Assembly (NCBI GenBank): GCA_037015955.1
Contig: CP143548.1
Coordinates: forward strand, 1,351,001-1,415,000
From: Lachnospiraceae bacterium JLR.KK008
GTDB lineage: Bacteria; Bacillota; Clostridia; Lachnospirales; Lachnospiraceae
DNA length: 64,000 bases
Reading direction: 5' to 3'
Shown: piece by piece, positions 1 to 7,745 of the stretch
Layout of the letters: each line of letters opens with the position of its first letter
How positions within the stretch are numbered: the stretch's first letter is position 1
Notes under the pieces: generated by a model
Database searches by the model: none
What the model was told of the DNA's origin: nothing
Seen by the model: the letters and a program-made list of their open reading frames with translations, nothing else
Translations under genes and position numbers: made by a program

Positions 1-488
1 GAAGCGGGACAGCGGATTGTCTGCGGGAGTATGGACTTTGGGCGGATTATATGCCGGATACGTATACGGCCGGGGCGCTGGCAGCAGGACTTTTGAAATT
101 GCTGGACAGAGAGCGGGATCGTGTGCTGCTTTATCAGGCGCGGGAAGGGAATCCGGTGCTGGAGGAGACATTCCGGAGGTCCGGAATCAATACGGAACGG
201 GCTTTTGCCTATACGGTGGAGGCTGGAGAGCTCCATTCCTGGGCGGCGCTTGATACGCTGACATATCTGACGTTTGCCAGCAGTTCCGGTGTCCGTGGAT
301 TTATCAGAGAAGATCCGGAGCGTTTTGCCAGAAAAGAGCTGCGACATCTGCGGGCCGTCGCGATCGGAGAGAAGACGGCGCAGGCACTGGCCGGGGCAGG
401 TTGTAAACACATCGTGACAGCCGCTTCCTGTACGGTCCGTGGGCTGACACAGGCGATCGTGGAAGATATGCAGTTACGAGGGCGATGA
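1..488 (+). CDS. hemD: Uroporphyrinogen-III synthase, C-terminal part (5' end outside window)
   Basis: This is the end of a reading frame that enters from the left edge; codons run from base 3 and stop at TGA 486-488. HemD closes the linear tetrapyrrole hydroxymethylbilane into uroporphyrinogen III, with inversion of ring D, in the cytoplasm. The visible part has typical HemD C-terminal features: TADCLREYG and YTAGALAAGLL near the start, LTFASSSGVRGF in the middle (the FTSSSxVxxF motif), and AVAIGEKTAQAL near the end. In Clostridia hemD is often fused behind the uroporphyrinogen-III methyltransferase, which cannot be judged here because the upstream sequence is missing. hemB follows 21 bases later, which supports a shared haem/corrinoid operon. 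Confidence 0.85.
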   Translation, partial: SGTADCLREYGLWADYMPDTYTAGALAAGLLKLLDRERDRVLLYQAREGNPVLEETFRRSGINTERAFAYTVEAGELHSWAALDTLTYLTFASSSGVRGFIREDPERFARKELRHLRAVAIGEKTAQALAGAGCKHIVTAASCTVRGLTQAIVEDMQLRGR

Positions 489-509
489 CAGAAAGGACAG
501 GCGAGAGTG

Positions 510-1472
510 ATGAAAAGAATGAGAAGGCTGCGCAGCAGTGAGGCGATGAGAAACCTTGTACGGGAGACAAGACTTCATAAGGAACAGCTCGTATATCCGA
601 TCTTTGTGATCGAAGGGAAAAATATCAAAAACCCGGTCGAATCCATGCCGGGTATTTATCAGTATTCCATCGACAGACTGGAGGAAGAATGCGAGAGGAT
701 ACGGAAAAGTGGTGTGCGGAACGTGCTCCTTTTTGGCATTCCGGAACACAAAGACGAAGTGGGAAGTCAGGCTTATGATAAAAACGGTATTATGCAGCGG
801 GCGATCCGCTTTTTGCGGGAGCGGTATCCGCAGCTTTTACTGATCGCAGATGTCTGCCTCTGCGAGTATACGTCTCATGGCCACTGCGGTCTTGTGGATG
901 GGTGTCATATTCTCAATGACGAGACACTGCCGTTGCTTGTAAAAATGTCGGTCAGTCTGGCAGAGGCCGGGGCGCATATGATCGCGCCTTCCGATATGAT
1001 GGATGGCCGGGTGGCAGCGATCCGTGCCGGACTGGATGAGGCAGGATTTCAGGAGATTCCGGTCATGTCCTACAGTGCCAAGTACGCCTCGGGTTACTAT
1101 GCGCCGTTTCGCGATGCGGCCCACTCCGCTCCCGGATTCGGGGACCGGAAGACTTATCAGATGGATACGGCCAATGTCAGAGAAGCGCTGCGGGAGATGG
1201 AGGCCGACGTCGAAGAGGGCGCCGATATTCTGATGGTGAAGCCAGGCCTTGCTTATCTTGATGTGCTGCGGGAAGCGCGCCGCCGGTTTGATCAGCCGAT
1301 GGCAGTGTACAATGTGAGCGGCGAGTACTCTATGGTGAAGGCAGCGGCGCAAAACGGCTGGATCGATGAAAAGAAGATCGTCATGGAGAACATGCTTGCG
1401 ATGAAGCGGGCGGGCGCGGACATCATCATCACCTATCATGCGCTCGACGTAGCGGGATGGCTGGAAGAATAG
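510..1472 (+). CDS. hemB: Porphobilinogen synthase (delta-aminolevulinic acid dehydratase)
   Basis: HemB condenses two 5-aminolevulinate molecules to porphobilinogen, the second common step of tetrapyrrole synthesis. The protein of about 320 residues has the usual family length. Visible motifs include the N-terminal RRLRSSEAMRNLVRET, YPIFVIEG, the metal-site region DVCLCEYTSHGHCG, the MIAPSDMMDGRV loop, the active-site lysine in MSYSAKYAS, and the second Schiff-base lysine in ILMVKPGLAYLD. An ATG at 510 is preferred; a GTG sits immediately before it at 507, and AAAGGA lies at 492-497. It follows hemD by 21 bases and abuts the next gene, whose ATG directly follows its stop, so the three are probably one transcript. 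Confidence 0.95.
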   Translation: MKRMRRLRSSEAMRNLVRETRLHKEQLVYPIFVIEGKNIKNPVESMPGIYQYSIDRLEEECERIRKSGVRNVLLFGIPEHKDEVGSQAYDKNGIMQRAIRFLRERYPQLLLIADVCLCEYTSHGHCGLVDGCHILNDETLPLLVKMSVSLAEAGAHMIAPSDMMDGRVAAIRAGLDEAGFQEIPVMSYSAKYASGYYAPFRDAAHSAPGFGDRKTYQMDTANVREALREMEADVEEGADILMVKPGLAYLDVLREARRRFDQPMAVYNVSGEYSMVKAAAQNGWIDEKKIVMENMLAMKRAGADIIITYHALDVAGWLEE

Positions 1473-2279
1473 ATGAATAAAAGAATAAAGAGGCAGTGTT
1501 GGCAAGGCGCTTTGTGCAGCTGTATCAAACGGATTAGCATTGCCGGTCTGCTGGGCCTGCTGCTTATGCCGGGTACAGATGTCCGCGCCAGAGAGGAGCC
1601 GCCGCCCGGACCGCTCATACAGACAACAACCCCGCAGGATGAGTACGAAGGGCTTGTTCATCTGGGACTGCTGCGGACGCCGGAAAATTATAATGGAGAT
1701 ATGTCGCAGTCGATCCGAAATGTCATGCCTGCGGTCGTCCAGATCCGGACCGGCCGATTTCTTGGCAGTGGGATTATACTGGAGATTGGCGAGGACACTT
1801 TATTGATCGCATCCAACAGACATCAGCTCCAGAGCCAGGAATATTCTCTGATCCGCCTGTACAATGGGGAAGAGGTTCCCGCAAGGCGCGTTTATCTGTC
1901 GGACACTTATGATCTTGGGTTTGCACTGGCGGACATCAGCGGCCTTGCCTATGAGGAGAGGCGGCAGCTTTGTGCTGTTTCCATGCGGGAAACCTGCGAG
2001 GACGGACTGATCCGGGGCACAGAGATGTTTCTCATCGGGTCCGCGGACGGGGTAGCCTGCAATATTTATGAGGGGACTGTCGTGGATCCCTGGTATTATT
2101 TTGAGGAATTCGGTTCCTATATGATTTATAATTATTGTAAGGCGAAAGCCGGTATGTCCGGCGGCGGAACATTTGATGAGCATGGGCACTGTATTGGTAT
2201 GATCACGGGTGGATTCGAACAGGAGACTGCCAGCCTGCCGATGGCCTGTATCCGCGAGGAGTGGGAGAAAGTGCGGTGA
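1473..2279 (+). CDS. Membrane-anchored trypsin-like serine protease
   Basis: A 268-residue protein whose ATG directly follows the hemB stop codon. Residues about 21-39 form a hydrophobic signal or anchor ending in ADVRA-like residues, so the rest is probably outside the membrane. The remainder resembles the trypsin/HtrA protease fold, and a full catalytic triad can be placed: His117 in ASNRHQL, Asp147 in YDLGFALAD, and Ser229 in GMSGGGTFD. There is no PDZ domain after the protease domain, so this is shorter than DegP/HtrA proteins. Translational coupling to hemB is clear from the spacing, but no functional link to haem synthesis is known to me. Substrate unknown. Confidence 0.65.
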   Translation: MNKRIKRQCWQGALCSCIKRISIAGLLGLLLMPGTDVRAREEPPPGPLIQTTTPQDEYEGLVHLGLLRTPENYNGDMSQSIRNVMPAVVQIRTGRFLGSGIILEIGEDTLLIASNRHQLQSQEYSLIRLYNGEEVPARRVYLSDTYDLGFALADISGLAYEERRQLCAVSMRETCEDGLIRGTEMFLIGSADGVACNIYEGTVVDPWYYFEEFGSYMIYNYCKAKAGMSGGGTFDEHGHCIGMITGGFEQETASLPMACIREEWEKVR

Positions 2280-2388
2280 GCAGCGGCAGCGGTGGACGCC
2301 GGAACTGAAATGTGGTATGATTTGGCTTAAATAAAATCGCTGGAAAGCCGGAGAAAAGCCGGCGTCAGAGTAGGAAGAGGGAAAGAAC

Positions 2389-3516
2389 ATGACAAAGATA
2401 GACATTATATCCGGTTTTCTGGGGGCCGGAAAGACGACATTGATTCGGAAGTTGTTACAGGAGGCACTGCAGGATACGAAAGTTGTACTGATTGAAAATG
2501 AATTCGGAGAGATCGGCATTGACGGCGGATTTTTAAAAGAGTCCGGGGTGGAGATGCGGGAGATGAATTCCGGCTGTATCTGCTGTTCTCTTGTTGGAGA
2601 CTTCGGTGCCTCTCTTCAGGAAGTATTGACGACATATGCGCCGGAGCGAATTCTCATCGAGCCGTCGGGTGTCGGCAAGCTGTCCGATGTCATCCGGGCG
2701 GTCCAGAATGTGAATACGCAGGCGGAGGTTACGCTCAGCAGTGCGGTCGCAGTCGTGGACGCGGCCAAGTGCAAGATGTATGCCAAGAACTTTGGAGAAT
2801 TTTTCCTCAACCAGATCGAACATGCGGGACTGATCATTTTGAGCAGAACAGGCAATATCAGTCAGGAGAAGACGGCGAAAGCGGTGGAGATCATCAGGGA
2901 GCACAACAAAAAGGCAGTGATCATTACAACCCCCTGGGAGGAACTGGATGGTGCGCAGATTCTGACAGCCATGGAAGAAAAAAACGACTGGATGACACAG
3001 CTTTTGCAGGAAGTTCGCAGACAGCACGAAGAGGGACATCATCACGATGAGCACGGACACTGCCATGATGGGCATGAGCATTGCCATGATGGGCATGGGC
3101 ATCATCACGACGGGCATGAGCACTGCCATGACGGACATGGACATCATCACGACGGACATGAGCACTGCCATGATCATCACCATGACCACCATGGACCGGA
3201 CTGTACCTGTGGCTGCCATGATCATGAACATCATCATGCGGATGAGATTTTTACGAGCTGGGGCCGGGAGACATCGGCTTCTTATACGAAGGCAGAGATT
3301 GAGGAGAGACTGTGTGCACTGGAAGAAGAAAAAACGTACGGTTATATTTTGCGGGCCAAAGGGATGTTGGCGGACGGCAACGGTGGCTGGACGTATTTTG
3401 ACTATGTGCCGGGTGAGGTGGATGTGAGAGCCGGGAAAGCCGAACTGACCGGAAAAATCTGTGTGATCGGTTCAGGTCTGCAGGAAGAGCGGCTGGCAGC
3501 ATTGTTTGACAAATAG
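2389..3516 (+). CDS. CobW/COG0523-family GTPase with histidine-rich metal-binding insert
   Basis: A 375-residue G3E-family GTPase, probably a cytoplasmic metal (zinc, cobalt or nickel) chaperone. The Walker A GFLGAGKTT lies at residues 9-17, the family CxCC metal site (Cys63, Cys65, Cys66) follows, and Walker-B-like ILIEPSG comes after that. Residues about 210-285 are an extremely His-rich run built from HDGHEHC/HDGHGHH units, after which a CobW C-terminal domain follows (FTSWGRET to the end). COG0523 proteins use GTP hydrolysis to load metal into client proteins, and His-rich inserts are common in members that buffer zinc or nickel. It is followed 16 bases later by a second, divergent GTPase, so the two probably act together. 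The client is unknown. Confidence 0.85.
   Translation: MTKIDIISGFLGAGKTTLIRKLLQEALQDTKVVLIENEFGEIGIDGGFLKESGVEMREMNSGCICCSLVGDFGASLQEVLTTYAPERILIEPSGVGKLSDVIRAVQNVNTQAEVTLSSAVAVVDAAKCKMYAKNFGEFFLNQIEHAGLIILSRTGNISQEKTAKAVEIIREHNKKAVIITTPWEELDGAQILTAMEEKNDWMTQLLQEVRRQHEEGHHHDEHGHCHDGHEHCHDGHGHHHDGHEHCHDGHGHHHDGHEHCHDHHHDHHGPDCTCGCHDHEHHHADEIFTSWGRETSASYTKAEIEERLCALEEEKTYGYILRAKGMLADGNGGWTYFDYVPGEVDVRAGKAELTGKICVIGSGLQEERLAALFDK
3028..3240 (+). repeat. In-frame tandem repeats encoding the His-rich segment
   Basis: Short imperfect repeats of about 30-42 bases (units of the type GGACATGAGCACTGCCATGA) recur through this stretch inside the CobW gene. They encode alternating His-Asp-Gly-His and His-Glu-His-Cys blocks. 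The repeats keep the reading frame, so they look like coding expansions and not a CRISPR or mobile repeat. The number of units is likely to vary among strains by slippage. Confidence 0.85.
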
Positions 3517-3532
3517 TGAATGAGGGGACAAG

Positions 3533-4462
3533 ATGAAGACTGTTTATATGATCAATGGCTTTCTGGAGAGCGGCAAGTCGGAATTTATCCGCTATACGCT
3601 GGACCAGCCTTATTTTCAGATAGGCGGGAAGACACTGCTCATTCTCTGTGAAGAGGGGGAAGTGGAAATTACACAGGCACTGCTGGAGAAAAGCCATACC
3701 GTGCTGGAGGTCATCGAAGAGAAAGAGGAGTTTACAACGGAACATCTGATCGCGCTGGAGAAGAAGCATAAGCCGGAGCGCATCATTATTGAATACAATG
3801 GTATGTGGAACTTTAAGGAGATGAAGCTGCCCTGGCACTGGCGGATCGAGCAGCAGATCACAACGATCGACGCCTCCACGTTTCCAATGTATTATACGAA
3901 TATGAAGTCACTGCTTGCCGAGATGCTCCGTAAATCCGATCTGGTTATTTTTAACCGCTGCGATGGCATTCAGGACCTGAGCAGTTATAAGCGGAATGTG
4001 AAAGCCATCAATCAGAAAGCGGAGATCATTTTTGAGGATGCGAACGGCGAGGTGAATACTATCCTGGAAGATGAACTTCCGTATGACGTGAAAAAAGATA
4101 CGGTGGAACTGGACGATACCGGTTATGGCGTCTGGTATCTGGACTGTCTGGACCATGCCGGCAGATATGAAAATAAAAAGATCGTTTTCACGGCTATGGT
4201 GCTGAAACCAAAGGAATTTCCGGACGATTACTTTGTACCGGGCAGGATGGCAATGACCTGTTGTGCAGATGACATGGCGTTTATCGGGTTTGCCTGTCAG
4301 TACGACAAGACCGATGAGCTGCAGGACAGAGATTGGGTCAGGGTGACGGCCACTCTGACATGGGAGTACTGGGCGGGGTATGAAAGCGAGGGACCGATTC
4401 TCCATGCGCTCTCAGTGGAACCGACCAGGGCGCCGAAAAAAGAGATCATTGATTTTACGTAA
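3533..4462 (+). CDS. CobW-like GTPase fused to a YcgQ/TIGR03943-type C-terminal domain
   Basis: A 309-residue protein with two parts. Residues 1 to about 200 resemble the CobW P-loop domain: GFLESGKS at 9-16 and FNRCD (141-144 NRCD, an NKxD variant), but the family CxCC metal motif is absent. Residues about 215-309 resemble the C-terminal domain of YcgQ/TIGR03943 proteins: FVPGRMAMTCCADD, IGFACQYD, and DWVRVTATL. YcgQ proteins are partners of YcgR-type permeases and are often encoded next to COG0523 GTPases. Here the domain is on the GTPase itself and no YcgR permease is in the window. It lies 16 bases after the His-rich GTPase and 15 bases before ylmH. A role in metal allocation is inference. 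Confidence 0.7.
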   Translation: MKTVYMINGFLESGKSEFIRYTLDQPYFQIGGKTLLILCEEGEVEITQALLEKSHTVLEVIEEKEEFTTEHLIALEKKHKPERIIIEYNGMWNFKEMKLPWHWRIEQQITTIDASTFPMYYTNMKSLLAEMLRKSDLVIFNRCDGIQDLSSYKRNVKAINQKAEIIFEDANGEVNTILEDELPYDVKKDTVELDDTGYGVWYLDCLDHAGRYENKKIVFTAMVLKPKEFPDDYFVPGRMAMTCCADDMAFIGFACQYDKTDELQDRDWVRVTATLTWEYWAGYESEGPILHALSVEPTRAPKKEIIDFT

Positions 4463-4477
4463 AGAGGCGATGCGGAG

Positions 4478-5248
4478 ATGTCTGTGGATGCGGAGAGAGA
4501 ATACCAACAGTTAAAAAAACGGTATATGGAACTGGCAGAGAAATGTTACAGGCAGAACGTATACTGCTTTACTGATTTCCTGGGGATGGCGCAGATCGAT
4601 GCCTTTTACCGGATGGAGAAGGAACTCTCCCATGTGCCTTGTACACTCTACGGAGGAAACGAGGGCTGTGAGCGGGTGATAGTGCGTTTTGGCAGTCAGG
4701 AGATGCTCGGCTATGAGGAACCTTTCCCGATTGTCTGTCTGATGATCAGACCGGTGGCGGAAAAGTTTGCAGAAATGCTGACACACCGGGATTTTCTTGG
4801 GGCGTGTATGAATCTGGGGATCGAGAGAGATCTGATCGGCGACATCGTTGTCAGGGGAAAGTGTGCGTATGTGTACTGTATGGAGCGGATCGTGCCATAT
4901 ATTGTGGATCATCTGACGAAAGTCAGACATACGTCCGTACACTGCCAGCCATTTGAGGGAGAGCCGGAGAGTCTGGCTCCCACACTGGAAATGCGGCAGT
5001 ATCAGGTGGCGTCGCAGCGACTGGATGCGGTGATCGCCAAAGTATTTCAACTGTCCCGGGAAAAGAGTGTGCTCCTGTTTCGGGAGAAAAAGATATTTGT
5101 CAACGGACGCCAGCAGGAGAATAACAGCAGCGTGCCGAAGACGGGAGACATCGTCTCCGTGAGAGGTTATGGAAAGTTTGTATATCGCGGGGAGACGCAT
5201 GTGACGAGGAAAGGGAAGAGCAGTGTCGGGATAGCGCTGTATCAATAA
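4478..5248 (+). CDS. ylmH: YlmH-family S4-domain RNA-binding protein
   Basis: A 256-residue protein of the YlmH family. The N-terminal two thirds (from about 20 to 165) carry family signatures such as FTDFLGMAQ, YGGNEGCERV and FLGACMNLGIERDLIGDI. A C-terminal S4 RNA-binding domain (about 175-250) includes ASQRLDAVIAKVFQLSR and a VSVRGYGKF end. YlmH is usually found near cell-division genes in Gram-positives and has been linked to ribosome-associated quality control together with RqcH, as a paralogue of RqcP. Here it instead follows the GTPase pair by 15 bases. The family call is firm; the cellular role in this organism is inferred. Confidence 0.85.
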   Translation: MSVDAEREYQQLKKRYMELAEKCYRQNVYCFTDFLGMAQIDAFYRMEKELSHVPCTLYGGNEGCERVIVRFGSQEMLGYEEPFPIVCLMIRPVAEKFAEMLTHRDFLGACMNLGIERDLIGDIVVRGKCAYVYCMERIVPYIVDHLTKVRHTSVHCQPFEGEPESLAPTLEMRQYQVASQRLDAVIAKVFQLSREKSVLLFREKKIFVNGRQQENNSSVPKTGDIVSVRGYGKFVYRGETHVTRKGKSSVGIALYQ

Positions 5249-5298
5249 CAATTCATAAATGGCAATCAGGGGAGCTGGCGAAAGGGGAGGCCATACAT

Positions 5299-6729
5299 AT
5301 GAAATGTAACAAAATACGGTTTATTGAGCCGGGAGAACGTCCTTATAAAAGGACATTTCTGAATTATTTTGTCTATGACAGATATATCAGGACCCCTTCC
5401 GTGGGTCTGAATCTGCTGGCGACGATCGTGAAAAAAGAGTTCGACGATACGTTTATGTACAGTGAAGCCATATCAAAAATTGTTAAAAATGATGTGATGG
5501 ATGCCGATGTGATTTTTATCGGTATTTTTACATTTAATGCCAACCGTGGGTATCGGCTTGCACAGTATTTCAAAAGAAAGACAAAGGCGGTTGTCGTCAT
5601 GGGCGGACTTCATGCGTCGATGAACTACCGGGAAGCTGTACGCTACTGCGATTATGTGTTGCTTGGTGAGGGGGACGAAAGTATTTTGGAACTTCTGCAT
5701 TGTCTGCGGGAGGACAGACCGGTCGATATTCCGGGCGTTGCCTTTCTCAGGGATGGCCGGACCGTGATGACGGGAAAGCGGCAGCCACCGGAATCGATCG
5801 ATGGGATTCCGGACCGCAGTCTTGTCTGGCAATACCAGAACCGTGTGCATTATAACACGATCTGGCCGCAGGTCCATGCCTCCAGAGGATGTCCCCATAA
5901 CTGTGACTACTGCGCGCTTGTACGCCATTACGGCAGACGGGTCCGAACGCGCTCGGTGGCCGATGTGATCGGGGATATCCGATACTCGTTGAAGTTTTTT
6001 GAGTCCGGGCCGTTTCCGCGTCTGCTCAGAGGACTGTGGCTGACCGATGATAATTTCTTTGCCGAGAGGGAATGGGCAATGGACGTTCTGCAGGCAATTA
6101 TCGAGAGTGGTATCCGCACGAACTTTACAGTGCAGGCCAGATACGAGGTTGGATACGATGATGAAATGCTGGAACTGCTGAAAATGGCAGGCTTTTTTGA
6201 GATTGCTATGGGAATCGAGTTTATCGATGATTCGGATTTCCGGGCTTATCATAAAAAGAGCACGGTGGAAGAAGTCAGACGTTCGATCAGGAACATACAA
6301 AGACACGGACTCAGTGTGCGGGGACTGTTTATCTTAGGTGCGGAGAATAATCGCAGAGGAATTGGGGATCAACTGGCTGATTTTGTGATTGAGAATGACA
6401 TCAAAGGCGTTTTGATCCAGTCTATGTATTTCGTGCCGGGCACTCCGGTCTATGAGGCTTGTCAGGATCGTCTGCTGCATCGCAACTGGTCAAAATATAA
6501 CGGTTGTGTCGTGCATGATCCGGTAAATATCAGCCCTTATGATCTGCAGCTGGAGCATATTCATGCCAGTCTGAAGATCTACTCTTTCAGGCGGCTTCTG
6601 CATTCGCTTCTGTATGACGATCCTCTGCATAAATTATTGTTTATCGGAGAATTTTTCTGGCACAGGAGCATCTGCCGGGATCTGAGGGCAGAGCTTCCTT
6701 ACCTGAGGGAGAAAAGCCGGAACCGTTAG
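5299..6729 (+). CDS. B12-binding-type radical SAM protein
   Basis: A 476-residue protein with the architecture of cobalamin-binding radical SAM enzymes. The N-terminal half holds a Rossmann-like B12-binding region (VIFIGIFTFNANRGYRLAQ, VVVMGGLHASM, YVLLGEGDESI). The radical SAM core begins at ASRGCPHNCDYC, whose Cys198, Cys202 and Cys205 form the 4Fe-4S CxxxCxxC site, and continues with WLTDDNFFAE and EIAMGIEFIDD. The cobalamin site lacks an obvious DxHxxG motif, as is common in this group, so cobalamin use is uncertain. The start is supported by AGGGGAGG about 8 bases upstream. The substrate cannot be predicted. Its 3' end overlaps the convergent PHP gene by four bases. Confidence 0.75.
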   Translation: MKCNKIRFIEPGERPYKRTFLNYFVYDRYIRTPSVGLNLLATIVKKEFDDTFMYSEAISKIVKNDVMDADVIFIGIFTFNANRGYRLAQYFKRKTKAVVVMGGLHASMNYREAVRYCDYVLLGEGDESILELLHCLREDRPVDIPGVAFLRDGRTVMTGKRQPPESIDGIPDRSLVWQYQNRVHYNTIWPQVHASRGCPHNCDYCALVRHYGRRVRTRSVADVIGDIRYSLKFFESGPFPRLLRGLWLTDDNFFAEREWAMDVLQAIIESGIRTNFTVQARYEVGYDDEMLELLKMAGFFEIAMGIEFIDDSDFRAYHKKSTVEEVRRSIRNIQRHGLSVRGLFILGAENNRRGIGDQLADFVIENDIKGVLIQSMYFVPGTPVYEACQDRLLHRNWSKYNGCVVHDPVNISPYDLQLEHIHASLKIYSFRRLLHSLLYDDPLHKLLFIGEFFWHRSICRDLRAELPYLREKSRNR

Positions 6730-7577
6730 GCCATGTCGTTCCGGCTTGCTTCATACTCCTGCATCATACTCTCATCGTCGGCACGCAGAGCCGCCGTACG
6801 TTTGTGTTTGCGCAGCAGTCCGCCGCCCTTATTATAAAACCAGAAAGAAAAGACGAGCAGATGATTCATCTTTCCGATCTTTTCTTTTGTCGTACCGTGA
6901 TAATAACAGCCGCCGGTGGATGTCGGATTCCCGGAAAGGATATAGTTGATCAGATCGGTCTCACTGCGGATATTTTCACAGAGACAGGTGTAGGCGGTAC
7001 CCACACAGTCGGGGCGGTGGGAATCACTGCCGCCAAATCCCGGTTTTCCGTAAGCCTGTGCCAGAAGCATGGCTCCTTCATTGCTCTGCTCCGATTCACA
7101 GGAATTGAAAGTTTCCACAAAATCAAACCGTTCCATCACAGATTTCTGTTTGCGAAACTTGCGGTTATTGGTCAGACTTAAGAACTTTTCCCCGCAGGGA
7201 TGGGCAGGGCCGAGGATGCCGCCGTGCCTGTGCACGATGTCGATCAGGAGTGCCACGGGCATACCGCGCAGCTCAAGCAGAGGTACCTTCACACCGGTTG
7301 GAAGAATGACAAGAATATGGCCGGCATCGATGGTGTCGTACTCAATTCCTTTCAGCACGACAAAGTCAGAGGGCATTTCTTCTCTGTGGCTTTTCCAGTA
7401 GCGGTATCCGTTGTAGGAGTTGTGATCGGATACGAGCATTCCGCCGATTCCATGGCTTTGCAACAGTTCGATATAACGGGCGATCGGAATCTTTCCATCC
7501 AGAGAACCTTCTTTTGTGTGACAGTGCATATCAATTTTCATATTAGTATTATCTGTTTTTTTCATCCCAATATTCAC
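6726..7577 (-). CDS. PHP-domain phosphoesterase
   Basis: A protein of up to 283 residues with a PHP metallophosphoesterase fold: MKIDMHCHTKEGSLDGK (first HxH), LVSDHNSYNGY, GIEYDTIDAGHILVI, GPAHPC and GGSDSHRPD. These histidines and acidic residues normally bind two or three divalent metals. The start is unclear: GTG 7577, ATG 7565 and ATG 7541 are in frame and none has a strong ribosome site; MKIDMHCH at 7541 fits family alignments best. The C-terminal tail after residue 230 is basic and probably not part of the fold. A similar but distinct PHP protein is encoded at 26516-27361. The substrate is unknown. Confidence 0.75.
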   Translation of the reverse strand: MNIGMKKTDNTNMKIDMHCHTKEGSLDGKIPIARYIELLQSHGIGGMLVSDHNSYNGYRYWKSHREEMPSDFVVLKGIEYDTIDAGHILVILPTGVKVPLLELRGMPVALLIDIVHRHGGILGPAHPCGEKFLSLTNNRKFRKQKSVMERFDFVETFNSCESEQSNEGAMLLAQAYGKPGFGGSDSHRPDCVGTAYTCLCENIRSETDLINYILSGNPTSTGGCYYHGTTKEKIGKMNHLLVFSFWFYNKGGGLLRKHKRTAALRADDESMMQEYEASRNDMA

Positions 7578-7632
7578 ATGTTGTGCCGATTATGTCGGAG
7601 TTAAATTTGGCGCCGTCTTTTTATCTGTAACC

Positions 7633-7680
7633 TCAGAACATAGCCTGCACGCTGTTGAGGACAGAAAATAATTGTTTCAT
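7633..7680 (-). CDS. Possible 15-residue small ORF
   Basis: In the 168-base gap between the hemerythrin and PHP genes, the minus strand carries GAAAGGAA followed by an ATG at 7680 and a 15-codon frame (MKQLFSVLNSVQAMF) ending in TGA at 7633. Only the ribosome site and spacing support it. It could be a chance frame, a leader peptide for the downstream PHP gene, or a small membrane-active peptide. I would not name it. Confidence 0.2.
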   Translation of the reverse strand: MKQLFSVLNSVQAMF

Positions 7681-7745
7681 GAAAATTCCTTTCTGAAAAT
7701 GGCAAGGCGCCGGTGTATCATGACCGACGCGCTATGTAATAAGAT

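Noticed and set aside
837..1661. Minus-strand frame opposite hemB
   Set aside because: Antisense shadow; hemB motifs are complete on the plus strand.
2533..3237. Minus-strand frame with Met/Val-rich repeats
   Set aside because: It is the reverse of the His codon repeats of the CobW gene and has no ribosome site or family likeness.
3028..3240. Direct repeats considered as a CRISPR array
   Set aside because: The repeats are short, imperfect, lack unique spacers and keep the reading frame of the CobW gene.
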